From positions 1 to 64,000 of the forward strand of contig VMDC01000027.1 in the NCBI GenBank assembly GCA_008081045.1: DNA of 64,000 nucleotides, given 5' to 3'. Position numbers and translations under genes: made by a program. Below, piece after piece: positions 27,147-36,659 of this stretch. Source of the stretch: Gammaproteobacteria bacterium. GTDB lineage: Bacteria > Pseudomonadota > Gammaproteobacteria > Pseudomonadales > Pseudohongiellaceae. Within the stretch, counting starts at the first letter, position 1; each line of letters starts with the position of its first letter. The notes beneath the pieces are model-generated. The model was given only the letters and a program-made list of their open reading frames with translations. It was not told the origin of the DNA and searched no databases.

Positions 27147-28019
27147 TTACTCGGACTGTACAGCCTCGACAAAGTCAGTGAGATTGGCAAGCTCGGTTGA
27201 ACCACTGGCCAACTGCACCCCGCCGCCATGGCCGATGCCCTGCGGCTTGGACAGGATCAGGCTGGCGCCGCTGGGCACATTCCTGATGAAATCCACCATT
27301 TCGTTGTAGTTAAGCGTCATATAGTTGTCTACCGAACTTCTGACGAATACCAAACGGGTATTGCCCGAAGCACCCCCACTGACATGGCAGCTGACACAGC
27401 GGGACTGAACGATCGGTGCAGAAATCGACGCATTGTAGAGCGTCAAACTGGCCGGTTCGGCCGGGGGCTCAGTGCCGATCGCCACCGTGACAGGAGCTCC
27501 GCTGAAGAAAAGTTCTCCGGGCACAGCGGACGTGTCATAGGCAAAGAAAATACTCAGGGTAAGGCCGGCAGCGCCAGCAGGCCCGAGCGGCACATCGTCA
27601 ACAATCGTCAGCGGCTCAACCGATGCCAGCGTTTTATCCGGACTCGCAGCCTGCAGGGTGGAAAGCTCCAGATTCCAGGCCTGATAGTTGCCCTCGGAAT
27701 CGCGGTACAGATAATCCTCACCAAGCAAGACCACAATGTAGAGGTTTCCAACGGTGTTGATATGCGCTTGCTCGACCTGAATCGAGCCCGAGATATCCAG
27801 CGGCGTATTGAAATCAAAGCTGCTGCCGTAGGTTTCTCCATTATCTGCCGAAGCGCCTCCGAAGAATCTTGCCGTGGTCGGGTTCCCGGATGCCGACGAG
27901 GGAGACGCCAGCTCTGGCAACTCTTGCCCCAGTGCATACCAAGGGCCAAACGTGGCCAACAGCATGATCAGTGCTCTTTGCATCTGCATCCCGCCCGTCC
28001 TGTTGTTCTGTTTTACCAT
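27147..28019 (-). CDS. Secreted protein with a C-terminal c-type haem motif
   Basis: A 290-aa exported protein (signal peptide ending YALGQEL; AAAGGAGC site before the ATG at 28019). The N-terminal two thirds look like a beta-sandwich with no recognised motif. The C-terminal part has one CVSCH motif followed by GNTRLVF, NYNEMVDFIRN and SKPQGIGHGGG, the pattern of small monohaem cytochrome domains fused to periplasmic proteins. It could pass electrons from one of the dehydrogenases in this window, but nothing links them directly. Confidence 0.65.
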   Translation of the reverse strand: MVKQNNRTGGMQMQRALIMLLATFGPWYALGQELPELASPSSASGNPTTARFFGGASADNGETYGSSFDFNTPLDISGSIQVEQAHINTVGNLYIVVLLGEDYLYRDSEGNYQAWNLELSTLQAASPDKTLASVEPLTIVDDVPLGPAGAAGLTLSIFFAYDTSAVPGELFFSGAPVTVAIGTEPPAEPASLTLYNASISAPIVQSRCVSCHVSGGASGNTRLVFVRSSVDNYMTLNYNEMVDFIRNVPSGASLILSKPQGIGHGGGVQLASGSTELANLTDFVEAVQSE

Positions 28020-28194
28020 GTCTGATTGCTCCTTTCGCGCCCGCCTCCGATGAAGTGGCTCTCGATCAGTTTGTTGGTGCCTTGGCAAATCCCGCGCTGC
28101 CTGAAACACGGGCCCCTGATCTTTATTACGCACCAGCCGCCGTTGGGTTTACTTCGCCATAGATGCGCGTGCAGGTGATGCACTACGACGGCAC

Positions 28195-28599
28195 TCAGCC
28201 GTCAGCCATCGGGGATACGATCATGAAGGTCGCATTGGCCTTAGCGACCAGCTTGTCATCACTGTGCACGGCAATCTCAGTTCGAAACAGTGCTTTACCG
28301 GCGTGAATCACCTGGGCGGTCGCCACCAGCGTATCACCCAGCGGCGGGCGAATGAATGCAATATTGAGATCGGTGGTAGCCGAAGCTTTCCCCTCAGGAC
28401 GCAGTGTCCGGACCGCTGCGCCGGCGGCAGTATCCGCAAGAGAGGTAAGCACGCCGCCATGCACTCTGCCTCCATTGTTCAGATGATGGTCCATCAACGT
28501 CATTGAACAGACTGCCCGTCCGGCTGCTAATTCACCGATCTGAATCCCCAGAAAATCGCCGTAGGGACTCATCACCAGCGGCTCCTCTTGTTCGCTCAA
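28195..28599 (-). CDS. PaaI-family hotdog thioesterase
   Basis: A 134-aa hotdog-fold protein. The motif NNGGRVHGGVLTSLADTAAGAA contains the conserved HGG and the downstream Asp of PaaI/YdiI-type acyl-CoA thioesterases; IAFIRPPLGDTLVATAQV follows, as in that family. Cytoplasmic hydrolysis of an aromatic or short acyl-CoA is likely. It lies 30 nt downstream of trhO on the same strand. Confidence 0.85.
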   Translation of the reverse strand: MSEQEEPLVMSPYGDFLGIQIGELAAGRAVCSMTLMDHHLNNGGRVHGGVLTSLADTAAGAAVRTLRPEGKASATTDLNIAFIRPPLGDTLVATAQVIHAGKALFRTEIAVHSDDKLVAKANATFMIVSPMADG

Positions 28600-28629
28600 T
28601 CTGTTCTCCCAGTTGGTCCCGGACCCGGA

Positions 28630-29634
28630 TCAGTCCTTGTGTTGTTCCAAATCGCGCTGCGATTTCTTGAAGGCGAGCTTTTGCTGCCGACGCTGCTCGA
28701 TAGTCGCCTGCACAGGGTGACCAAGATGCTCCTCACCTCGACGCTGCGCCAGTTCAATCTGCCGTTCCCGTTCGGCATACCGCTGGCGCTGTTCCGGCGA
28801 TTGTGTACCAAGGCAATGGTGGCAACTGACGCCCGGCTGATACTCTTCCCTTTGTTTGTCCTGCTCCGTAATCGGCATTCGGCAGGCATGACACTGATCA
28901 AAGGAACCTCGCTCCAGCTGGTGATTTACCGTCACTCGGTTATCAAACACAAAACACTCGCCTTCCCATTTGCTTTCCGGTTCCGGCACCTCCTCGAGGT
29001 ACTTCAGAATCCCGCCTTTAAGGTGGTAGACCTCTTCAAATCCCTGCTCACGAAGATACGCCGTGGATTTTTCACAGCGAATGCCTCCGGTGCAAAACAT
29101 TGCGACTTTTTTGTGCTTGCCGGGATCGAGCTGTTTTTTGACATAGTCAGGAAATTCGCGAAAGGAATCAGTACCCGGATTGACCGCCCCGGCAAAGGAT
29201 CCAATTTCAACTTCATACTTGTTTCGAGTATCCAGCAGCAGAACCTCAGGATCTGAAATCAACTCGTTCCAATCCCGGGCTTCCACGTAAGTACCGACAA
29301 TCTTATTCGGGTCGATGCCGGCAACCCCCATGGTTACAATTTCTTTCTTCAGTTTGACTTTGGTCCGATAAAAAGGATTTTCATCCACGTAGGACTCTTT
29401 GACTTCAAGACCGGCAAAACGCGAGTCTTGCCGCAGGAAGCCGAGCACCCGGTCTATACCTGCCCGGGGACCTGCAATCGTGCCGTTGATCCCTTCAGTC
29501 GCAAGCAGCAGTGTGCCGCGCACCTCAGCGGCGAGCAGACAATCCAGCAAGGGTTGCCGGAAGCTTTCAAATTCGGGAAATCGCGCAAAGCGATAAAGCG
29601 CAGCGACCACCACGCCGGGAGTTGTCTCAGTCAT
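28630..29634 (-). CDS. trhO: tRNA uridine(34) hydroxylase (rhodanese-like)
   Basis: A 334-aa TrhO/YceA protein, oxygen-dependent hydroxylase for 5-hydroxyuridine at tRNA position 34. The N-terminal domain has [14 protein letters not shown]. The rhodanese domain has [14 protein letters not shown] and active-site Cys in [16 protein letters not shown]. The C-terminal Cys-rich segment (CHACRMPI...CHHC) is a zinc-ribbon-like extension common in the family. Length fits E. coli TrhO (about 350 aa). Confidence 0.93.
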   Translation of the reverse strand: MTETTPGVVVAALYRFARFPEFESFRQPLLDCLLAAEVRGTLLLATEGINGTIAGPRAGIDRVLGFLRQDSRFAGLEVKESYVDENPFYRTKVKLKKEIVTMGVAGIDPNKIVGTYVEARDWNELISDPEVLLLDTRNKYEVEIGSFAGAVNPGTDSFREFPDYVKKQLDPGKHKKVAMFCTGGIRCEKSTAYLREQGFEEVYHLKGGILKYLEEVPEPESKWEGECFVFDNRVTVNHQLERGSFDQCHACRMPITEQDKQREEYQPGVSCHHCLGTQSPEQRQRYAERERQIELAQRRGEEHLGHPVQATIEQRRQQKLAFKKSQRDLEQHKD

Positions 29635-29760
29635 ACAGTAGCCTCATTGCTGCCCGGAACGTAAAACCGGAGCAATTGACCAGAAGTCTATCAACAATTC
29701 CCTCAGACCTGTTAATCTGAGCGCAGGCTTAAGCGCTTTTGATCAAACCCGGGAGCTGAC

Positions 29761-30282
29761 TTGGATACGGCAAATATACTGATCGGATTCGCGGAAATCG
29801 CCATTGCGCTGGCAGGTTTCACCACGATTTCCACAATCATCGTCAGAATCAGTGACAGCACCTCAAGGAACTTGCTTGCAGTGCGGTTGAAGACCATTCT
29901 TCTTTTCAGCATTCATCTGGTTCTGCTTGCGATTGCACCGACTGTGCTGTTTCAGCTGCAACCGGAAGGTGATCATTACTGGCGCTGTTCAGCATTGCTG
30001 TCACTGTGCGCGGGCATCATCGTCGCTGCGATAGGATTCATCAGGCTCATGCCCACAACCATCAACGATCCCAAGAACTCCTGGCTGCAAACGATAAGCG
30101 TGACCCTGCTGGGCACTGTAAGCCTGGTGACAGGCTGGCTGGCCTACGCAGGCAATCACCCTGCGTTCTGGTACTTCGCTACTCTGGCGCTGATCCTCGG
30201 CGCCAATCTGGTCATGCTGGCTGGGCTGATCCTCTCTTTTCCCATATTCGACGTACACCGCAAGTCAGAGTCACGAGAATAG
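29761..30282 (+). CDS. Four-helix membrane protein of unknown function
   Basis: A 173-aa protein with four strongly hydrophobic segments (roughly residues 5-25, 45-67, 78-97, 112-165). The start is TTG at 29761, preceded by GGGAGC 7 nt upstream; no ATG fits. The N-terminal half reads FAEIAIALAGFTTISTIIVR, a pattern I have seen in small proteobacterial membrane proteins without known role. Confidence 0.6.
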   Translation: MDTANILIGFAEIAIALAGFTTISTIIVRISDSTSRNLLAVRLKTILLFSIHLVLLAIAPTVLFQLQPEGDHYWRCSALLSLCAGIIVAAIGFIRLMPTTINDPKNSWLQTISVTLLGTVSLVTGWLAYAGNHPAFWYFATLALILGANLVMLAGLILSFPIFDVHRKSESRE

Positions 30283-30437
30283 GCAGAGCGCAACAGTCCG
30301 GCAAAGCAACCCGGTAGACGCGCTCAGCGCGAGCGGCTTCATTGTCAGCAACGGCGCACTCTGTCCGCCCTGAAAAAAACCGGGCTGTCAGACAATCTCC
30401 GACGCCAGAGCCGGCCATGGCTGACTGACGTTCTGTT

Positions 30438-30746
30438 ATGATGACTGAATCAGGCACCGCAACCGGAATCTCAGCCATCATGCGTGAGCTCTCTGAACCA
30501 ACTGAACTCTCTGAGCTCTCTGAGCTGCTGCCGGACGCACGAGACGGCCTCAACCGCAAAGAGCGCATTGTGCTGTATTGTCTGATGCAAACTCAGAAAG
30601 AATTCAGAGATCGTAATGTACCTACCATTACGCTGTACGGCCGGGTTCTGGAACACATCGATATGGGTGAGGCTGAATTCCAGCACATCTTGGCCAAGAT
30701 GACAGGACTGACGCGGAATTCGGATGATCCCACCAGGTCTGACTGA
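30438..30746 (+). CDS. Small cytoplasmic protein of unknown function
   Basis: A 102-aa predicted soluble protein. The N-terminal part contains a short repeat of Ser-Glu-Leu units (ELSEPTELSELSELLP) coded by near-identical CTCTCTGAG repeats. The rest, LNRKERIVLYCLMQTQKEF and TLYGRVLEHIDMGEAEF, looks like a compact helical domain. The codon pattern is coding-like, but I do not recognise the family. Start could also be at 30480. Confidence 0.45.
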   Translation: MMTESGTATGISAIMRELSEPTELSELSELLPDARDGLNRKERIVLYCLMQTQKEFRDRNVPTITLYGRVLEHIDMGEAEFQHILAKMTGLTRNSDDPTRSD

Positions 30747-31068
30747 CAGCTTGCCGAGCCGCTAATTCCTTAAATCGAATGAACCCGCCAGACATACGCT
30801 CTTGATCGGATGCTGCAACACAAAGACCCTTGCAGCGCAGGAAACAACAGTATTTATCTGGAAGCAGACTATGACTCGCATCTCATGGTCACTTTGGCAC
30901 GAAGGGTATGAATGGTACGAAACGTTTGAGGGCCAACAGCGCGCACTTGCACTGCCCGCTCTCCGTTCAGGCACGACATCGACGCTGACTCACAAGCCGG
31001 TGCAGTGCGGCAGGCTATCAGCTCGGCTCAGGCTCGGCATAGACAATACCGAGCAAGCCTGCGACGAA
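30747..31068. other. Intergenic region with no recognisable gene
   Basis: A plus-strand frame from 30871 runs into the 3' end of the sulfurtransferase gene but shows no family resemblance. A hairpin at about 31030-31060 (GCTCGG / CCGAGC) lies just downstream of the minus-strand sseA stop and may help terminate it; it lacks a T-run. Confidence 0.35.
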
Positions 31069-31911
31069 CTAGCTGACTACCGGCAGGTGGGACGGTGCGC
31101 CCCACTCCGCCCAGCTGCCGTCATAGACTGACAAATTTCGATAACCCAGCTCCCAGGCAGCCAGAGTGAGTACACAGGCAGTAATCCCTGACCCGCAGCT
31201 CGTGATCACCTGTTGCTCCAGGGTCGCCCGGTCAAGGAACAGTTTTCGAAGCTCCTCCGGCGGGCGCAACCGACCGGCCTCGAGCACGTCGGGAAAAGGC
31301 AGATTGCGGGCGGAAGGCATATGCCCTCCCCTGACGCCGGGTCTTGGCTCGGGCGCCGTACCGGCGAATCTGCCAGCTGAACGCGCGTCAATGATCTGCT
31401 TCTGTGGGTCGTCGATCGCCGCCAGCACCATTTCAAAATCACAGAACAGTCCTTCCTGCTCAGCAGGCTCAAAATTACCCGGACCGGGAGCCTCAGCGAG
31501 GGCATCGGTCACCGGATAAGCGTCAGCGAGCCAGGCCGGAAGCCCCCCGTCAAGCACGAACACCTTGTCATGCCCCATCGCTTTGAACATCCACCAGGCG
31601 CGCGGACTGGCATAGAGACCCACATCGTCATAGACAACCAGGGTGTCTTCATTGTTGATACCCAGCGCCTGCACTTTTTCCTGAAACAGCGCGGCAGACG
31701 GCATCATATGAGGGAGTGCAGTGTTGGGCTTACATACCTGTTGGTCGTAATCAAACCGGCGGGCGCCAGCGATTGCGGTAAATTTGTTCTCGCTGTTGTA
31801 AGAGACAAACCCCGGCACCACAGGCGGCACCGAGGCGTCCAGCACCACAAGGTTTTCATCACTCAGATGCCGGAACAGCCAGCCAACATCAACCAGCGCT
31901 GATTCTGTCAT
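31069..31911 (-). CDS. sseA: 3-mercaptopyruvate sulfurtransferase
   Basis: A 280-aa two-domain rhodanese protein. The catalytic loop in the second domain is SCGSGITACV, the CGSG(V/I)T form typical of mercaptopyruvate sulfurtransferases rather than thiosulphate rhodaneses. The inactive first domain has VVYDDVGLYASPRAWWMFKAMGH. It should transfer sulphur from 3-mercaptopyruvate to thiols or cyanide in the cytoplasm. Confidence 0.9.
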   Translation of the reverse strand: MTESALVDVGWLFRHLSDENLVVLDASVPPVVPGFVSYNSENKFTAIAGARRFDYDQQVCKPNTALPHMMPSAALFQEKVQALGINNEDTLVVYDDVGLYASPRAWWMFKAMGHDKVFVLDGGLPAWLADAYPVTDALAEAPGPGNFEPAEQEGLFCDFEMVLAAIDDPQKQIIDARSAGRFAGTAPEPRPGVRGGHMPSARNLPFPDVLEAGRLRPPEELRKLFLDRATLEQQVITSCGSGITACVLTLAAWELGYRNLSVYDGSWAEWGAPSHLPVVS

Positions 31912-31956
31912 GACAGGGGTCCTTACAGAATGTGCTGCTCAAAACCTCGATCCGCC

Positions 31957-32859
31957 TCAGAGGCGATTCCTGAATTCTCGCAGCTTGGCTTTAATTTTAG
32001 AGGCGTTCTCAGGGCCCATTCGAATAAGCAGCTTGTGGACTTCCTGAAGATTTTCAATACTCGCGTCCGCATACAGAAACATCACCGACGGTTTGACCAG
32101 CTGATAGGGCCCTTCGACTTCTTCGGCGGCGAGAACGGCGTTTATCGCAGAGCGCAGCGTGTCATCGAAACTCTGATTGCGAAATCCTATCTCCGCATAC
32201 GCCTGCTGAAACAGCGGAGACAAGAATCGGTACAGGGCATACGAGGCATCAGTATCAAGCGCGGTGAAAGTCTCAACCACTTCATTGAACCGGTCATAAG
32301 AGGCGTCATCCATGACAAAAAGGTTGGCGTCGATATTTCTGACCTGCATGTCTGTGCCGATCGGCTTATAGGGAACCCCCGTCTGTGGATACTCGCCGCG
32401 ACTGATGTTCTCTACCAGAGCAACGAATTTGCGCACAATCTGGTCACTCACCAGAAAATCGATTACGGCTGCACCACCGGAAATCTCACGCAGCTCCTCA
32501 AACACAAACGTATCGCTCTCATTAAGGCTCGGCAGGGGCGCTGCGGCAGGCGTCTCAGGTTCAACCTGCACAGGGCTGCTGGCAACCTCTGTGGGCAACG
32601 GTTCAACGATCGGCTCAGCCGCCGGTGGAGCGACCGGGTCTGTCTGCGGCTGAAGCCTGATTTCAGGCAAGATGCTGTTATCAGCTGGTGTGATCGCTCT
32701 TGAAGGCGGGCTCGGGCTTTGGACCGGCTCGACAGGCGGCGCAATCACCACGGTGGTCGTGCCACCCTGTGACGCATCGAAGGTCAACGCCAGATAGACA
32801 AGGCCCAGAAGCGTCACCACCGCAACACCGGCAATCGTAAATAAACCCGCTTTTTTCAT
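31957..32859 (-). CDS. DUF3014 membrane-anchored protein
   Basis: A 300-aa protein with one N-terminal membrane anchor (GLFTIAGVAVVTLLGLVYLAL), a long Pro/Val/Glu-rich linker (about residues 35-110), and a C-terminal periplasmic domain matching DUF3014 (FVFEELREISGG, VENISRGEYP, FNEVVETFTALD). The ATG at 32859 follows an AGGAG site. Function unknown. Confidence 0.85.
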   Translation of the reverse strand: MKKAGLFTIAGVAVVTLLGLVYLALTFDASQGGTTTVVIAPPVEPVQSPSPPSRAITPADNSILPEIRLQPQTDPVAPPAAEPIVEPLPTEVASSPVQVEPETPAAAPLPSLNESDTFVFEELREISGGAAVIDFLVSDQIVRKFVALVENISRGEYPQTGVPYKPIGTDMQVRNIDANLFVMDDASYDRFNEVVETFTALDTDASYALYRFLSPLFQQAYAEIGFRNQSFDDTLRSAINAVLAAEEVEGPYQLVKPSVMFLYADASIENLQEVHKLLIRMGPENASKIKAKLREFRNRL

Positions 32860-32984
32860 TCCGAACTCCTGAGTGCGGCTCAATTCTGTCACAGGGGCTG
32901 GGTCGCCTCAAGCAACGCACCGGTGCAGCTTGCAGTCCTTATTAGACTTACAGTCATCGAAAAAGTTTTAGGTTGCCTAATGTA

Positions 32985-33016
32985 AAAACCCGGTAGCAGA
33001 CCTGCTACCGGGTTTT
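32985..33016 (-). terminator. Rho-independent terminator of the selenoprotein peroxiredoxin gene
   Basis: A perfect 14-bp inverted repeat (32985-32998 and 33003-33016, AAAACCCGGTAGCA arm) with a 4-nt loop, followed on the minus strand by a T-run. It sits 50 nt beyond the peroxiredoxin stop. Confidence 0.85.
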
Positions 33017-33065
33017 CAAGGATTGGTTGCCCGGCAGCGGGCCGGGGTCCTCAGTTGGCTGGCTC

Positions 33066-33608
33066 TTAATGCTTGGGAAAGCCGAGATCGTTCATAGTCT
33101 GCACAAGGTCCCTGCCAGCGGTAGCCGGATTGGTTTCCTTGTCTATCTTCAGAACGGTGCCATCTGCACCAATATAATAGGTCCAGCGATTGGCAAATCC
33201 GACACCCATCAGGGCGCCGTAGGCATCTACCATCTCTTTACTGGGGTCAGCGAGGATTGGAAAGTTAGCCTCATGCTCTGCGGCAAAGGCAGTGTTGTCT
33301 TCCAGTGTGTCGACACTGGCCATGAAGTATGCAACGTCAAAATTCTGAATTTCTCTGGCACTGTCACGCAGCGCTTTACATTGCATAGTTCAGCCGCCGG
33401 TAAAGGCTTTGGGAAAGAAGGCAATCACCACCGGCTTTTCACCCAGAAACTGGGAAAGGCTGTAGGTGCTGCCGTCTGAAGCAGCCAGTGAAAAATCCGG
33501 TGCTTTGTCACCGACTTCCAGAGCTGCCGCAAATTGGCTTCCGAGCGCCGCTGAAGCCACCAGGGCAGTCAGCAGAGCGCGTGCGAAGCGCTTGGCAAGG
33601 TGAGACAT
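33066..33608 (-). CDS. Selenocysteine-containing peroxiredoxin, exported (in-frame TGA = Sec73)
   Basis: A 180-aa AhpC/TSA-type redoxin with a signal peptide (start MSHLAKRF at 33608 after GGAG; cleavage near FAAALE). The thioredoxin fold starts [19 protein letters not shown] and continues [13 protein letters not shown]. The next codon, at 33390-33392, is TGA, exactly where the peroxidatic Cys of the family sits; the frame then continues [11 protein letters not shown] to a normal end with [22 protein letters not shown] and WTYYIG. Residues around the TGA are conserved and the frame is intact on both sides. A hairpin meeting the bacterial SECIS rules follows (33358-33374). The protein would reduce peroxides in the periplasm, with Sec73 and Cys77 as a likely redox pair. 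A conventional gene caller would split it in two or mark it a pseudogene. Proof needs selA/selB/selC/selD elsewhere in the genome. Confidence 0.85.
33358..33374 (-). promoter_or_regulatory. Bacterial SECIS element (selenocysteine insertion hairpin)
   Basis: On the coding (minus) strand, 15 nt after the TGA, GCGCUG (33374-33369) pairs with CAGUGC (33363-33358), one pair being G-U. The 5-nt loop CGUGA has G at its second position. The UGA-to-loop distance is 21 nt. The published bacterial SECIS consensus asks for a 16-37 nt distance and a G in the first two loop positions; both hold. Confidence 0.75.
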
Positions 33609-33733
33609 AACGTACTCCATAGTTATTAAAAATCGACGAGCCTCTCGACGATCGCTCCTTTGTACCCTGATCAGCCGGAAAATTCCAGCAAAACCGGGGC
33701 TTTCGGGCAGTACGACGATACCGCATCGAGCGA

Positions 33734-34852
33734 TCAGAACAGAAACCCGCTGGGTCTGACACGGCGCAGTGCATCTGCCTCGGTTTGCAGCTGCCTGACG
33801 ACGGCATCAAATTCTTGTTTCTCGGAGACAGAGAGCCGGCTGTCAGAACTGTACAGTTTACGCATTCTCTCCAGCGAACGATCAATCGCACTGGTATGGC
33901 GGTACAGCGCCATTCGTTTGGCTTCCTGCTGCGACTGCCGGTAGCGGGGGTTTTCTACCTGAACATTGACGCACTGTCTGACCACCTGACCCGCGGCATT
34001 GCGTCGGTTCTGGCAACGGGACTGTGTAATGTACTGGCTTTCAGTACCCTGAAAATAATTATAGGGAGTGCTCGCAATATTGCGCGCCATCACAATATCT
34101 GCCTGCGATTTCCCCTGAAGCAATGCCATCATTCCCCGCGCATCCGCACCGGCTTCGCGCTCCAGTCCCGATATGACGAACTCATAAAAACTGCTCAGAT
34201 CCTCCGTGGTATTCATCAGCCCCCGGGAATTTTGTTGCAGCAGATTCTCCCTGATTACCCTGAGCTTCCACTTCCCGTAATCTTGCGCGGCTGACAGATA
34301 TTGCCGGTCACTGAGAGCATACAGCCGTTGGGAGATGTGATGAGTTAGGTGCGCAAGATCATCAACTTCCTGCCACTGCTGAGTGCGCGACCTGGCGTCA
34401 ATCAAGGCCTGTATGAGGGGTAACTGCTGCTCGCTGTACAGACCGGAATTTATCCGGACTATCTGCAGTGCTTCGCCGAGCGCCCCGGCAGCGCTCTCAT
34501 AATCTTCCAGTTCCAGATAGAGACGCGCCACGTCATCGTAAGCTTCAATGAGCGATTGATCATAAATTCCTTGCTGGCTCTGCAGTTCAACAATGGCTTC
34601 CTGGCGCCTGGCGAGTTCCCCGGCGAGCTCCTGCAAACGGGCTTCTTTTGCAGCCTGCTGGCGGGCCAGTTTTTCTGCCCTGATCTGGGCAGCTTTGGCA
34701 GCTGCCTGATCCTCTTCGAAACCCACATGGGCTCCGCCGGACTGCCCCCAGACAGAAGCAGACAGACTGACAGAAAAAATCAGCCATGCGATAAACTTCA
34801 GAGCAACCGCATTACCTGGAAAAACCAACCTGTTCATCACACAAGCAGACAC
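33734..34852 (-). CDS. Secreted TPR-like / coiled-coil protein of unknown function
   Basis: A 372-aa exported protein. The start is a GTG at 34852 after GAGG (an ATG 5 codons later is the alternative); the signal peptide ends SASVWGQS. Residues about 45-95 form a charged coiled coil ([24 protein letters not shown] is too long to be chance), followed by TPR-like helices ([25 protein letters not shown]). Two Cys lie in SRCQNRRN and RQCVNV. No known function. Confidence 0.6.
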   Translation of the reverse strand: MSACVMNRLVFPGNAVALKFIAWLIFSVSLSASVWGQSGGAHVGFEEDQAAAKAAQIRAEKLARQQAAKEARLQELAGELARRQEAIVELQSQQGIYDQSLIEAYDDVARLYLELEDYESAAGALGEALQIVRINSGLYSEQQLPLIQALIDARSRTQQWQEVDDLAHLTHHISQRLYALSDRQYLSAAQDYGKWKLRVIRENLLQQNSRGLMNTTEDLSSFYEFVISGLEREAGADARGMMALLQGKSQADIVMARNIASTPYNYFQGTESQYITQSRCQNRRNAAGQVVRQCVNVQVENPRYRQSQQEAKRMALYRHTSAIDRSLERMRKLYSSDSRLSVSEKQEFDAVVRQLQTEADALRRVRPSGFLF

Positions 34853-34949
34853 CGGTGAAACCTCACATCGCTCTCAATTCCCTGCCAACCTAACGGACCG
34901 CCATGAATGCCTGCTGAACCGGGTCACGAATGCCTTCACGATCTGCTCT

Positions 34950-35921
34950 TCAAAAGGTCGCTATCGGGTTCAGCGGCGAACCGGTGCCGCCGTTGACCCG
35001 AAGCGGTGCTGTCGTAAATAAAAATTCTACCCGCCCTTCTCTCACCGCCTCGGCCGCAACAGCTTCCAGATCCAGATTGTCGAAAATAGGCATGCCAAGC
35101 GCGACCAAAATCAGGGCATGGACAGGAGAATCGTAGCCTTCGACCAGTGACGGCTTCACGTCAAGGGCAGAGTCACTCCCAATCAAAGCCACATCTCTTT
35201 CTTTGAACCACGCCACGGTACTGGCATGCAAACCTGCAGAGTCAGCGGCCAGATTCCACGGGCCAAGCGCTTCTCTGCGCGCCCAGCGTCCAGTTCGGAT
35301 CAGCACAATATCACCCGAGCCGACCGTGATTCCGTGCGTCGACTCCCATTCATCCAGCCACTCTGGCGTGATGGCCGTGCCATTTTCCAGCCAGTCAACA
35401 CCTCGCAACCTGGGAAAGTCCATCACAATGCCCCGCCCGAAAATGCCGTCTTGCATCGCCTGAATCGAGAGCTGCGCACAACCTTCTTCGGTCACTTCAT
35501 CTTCTGAATAGCCGTTATACATCGTGCCAAACTGGAAGCGATGACAGAGCGCGTCCAGATGTGAATGCGCATAACCATGGTAGGACACTCCGATAAAGTC
35601 TCCGGACCAGGGACCCGGACTGCTGCCAATAGAGGTCATACGATGCTCATACGGGCTGAAGTTGTCTGCAGTACGTTCCTCGAGCACCTCATGGGCCATT
35701 GAAACAGAGTTTCCGGACTGCACCAGTCGGGCAGCTCTGATGCGTGTCTCAGGGGTGATCAGGTTCACGGTACCCTTCTGATCAGTCTCCCCCCAACGCC
35801 CCCAGTTCGACAGTTGAGTAAACAAAGCGTCTGCTTGCGCTTCGGACATGTTCTGAGCGTTGAGAGGCACGCCCCAGACCATCAAAAAGAGGAACAGAAA
35901 ATAAGTGCGTATCTGGTACAT
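34950..35921 (-). CDS. Cyclase family protein (kynurenine formamidase-like), secreted
   Basis: A 323-aa metal-dependent hydrolase of the cyclase family. The start at 35921 follows GGGAGA and gives a signal peptide ending VPLNAQN. The family metal motif is visible as HSHLDALCHRF; the second part has SGDIVLIRTGRWARRE and the C-terminal HALILVALGMPIFDNLD. Characterised relatives hydrolyse N-formylkynurenine or isatin; the present substrate is open. Confidence 0.85.
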   Translation of the reverse strand: MYQIRTYFLFLFLMVWGVPLNAQNMSEAQADALFTQLSNWGRWGETDQKGTVNLITPETRIRAARLVQSGNSVSMAHEVLEERTADNFSPYEHRMTSIGSSPGPWSGDFIGVSYHGYAHSHLDALCHRFQFGTMYNGYSEDEVTEEGCAQLSIQAMQDGIFGRGIVMDFPRLRGVDWLENGTAITPEWLDEWESTHGITVGSGDIVLIRTGRWARREALGPWNLAADSAGLHASTVAWFKERDVALIGSDSALDVKPSLVEGYDSPVHALILVALGMPIFDNLDLEAVAAEAVREGRVEFLFTTAPLRVNGGTGSPLNPIATF

Positions 35922-36137
35922 GAGTATCTCCCTGAATTCGCCCCTCTGCTGAGGGCACCGCTGCTCCGGCCAGAGCGACTGCCCGGTACAGTCAGACTCA
36001 ATTTTGGTCAAGCCCGCCTGAAACCGCAAGTCACTGCGCAGGTGAGATGAAAAATCACGCACTGCAACAAGCCAGCCGGTTTCCATGCGCACGCTCACCG
36101 GTCTTCCGAACCCAGCGTTCGGGCTACGGCCGCCGCA

Positions 36138-36659
36138 CTACCCGGGTCCGACGTTGTCGACATCCAGCGAAAACTGGGCTTCCGTGCCGTTGACATTAAC
36201 ACGGTAGGTGCCTGCAGACAGGCCGAACACATTCAGGGCGACGGAGAGCTCAAAAGGATCGAGTACCGCGATGCAGGTTTCCGCCGGCCCCAGTGACGTT
36301 TCCGCGATCACGACAGTGAACAGGTCACCTTCACGGGATACGGCCACGGGCTGCAACTCGACGCAGGGCACAGATTTGTTCCCCGCTACCGTAATTGAGA
36401 CCTGAACAGGAAACGACTCCAGAAGCAGCACCTCAACAGAATCCACCATCACGAGATTCTGCAGCGTAGCGTCCACCACACTCAGACTGCCATCCGGATT
36501 CGTACTCAGTTTGACGTCAGCGAAGTAGGCAGGACCGTCCTGCCCAAGGGCAACAGCCTGCGGAATCTGTAGCGACTGATTCTGGTAAATCGCAGGCTGG
36601 GCATTGCTCTGTGCCAGCCAGGCAAAGGCAATAAGACCGGTCAGGGTGAGTTTGACCAT
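36138..36659 (-). CDS. Exported protein of unknown function
   Basis: A 173-aa protein with a signal peptide ending QSNAQPA and a predicted all-beta mature part. It contains two Cys, in VPCVEL and AETCIAV, that may form a disulphide. I do not recognise a family. It stands alone, 39 bp from the nearest frame end of the cyclase region. Confidence 0.55.
   Translation of the reverse strand: MVKLTLTGLIAFAWLAQSNAQPAIYQNQSLQIPQAVALGQDGPAYFADVKLSTNPDGSLSVVDATLQNLVMVDSVEVLLLESFPVQVSITVAGNKSVPCVELQPVAVSREGDLFTVVIAETSLGPAETCIAVLDPFELSVALNVFGLSAGTYRVNVNGTEAQFSLDVDNVGPG

Noticed and set aside
33066-33608. Reading the peroxiredoxin as a pseudogene or two separate genes
   Set aside because: The TGA sits exactly at the peroxidatic Cys column, both halves are intact and conserved, and a SECIS-like hairpin follows; a random disruption would not be expected to have these features.
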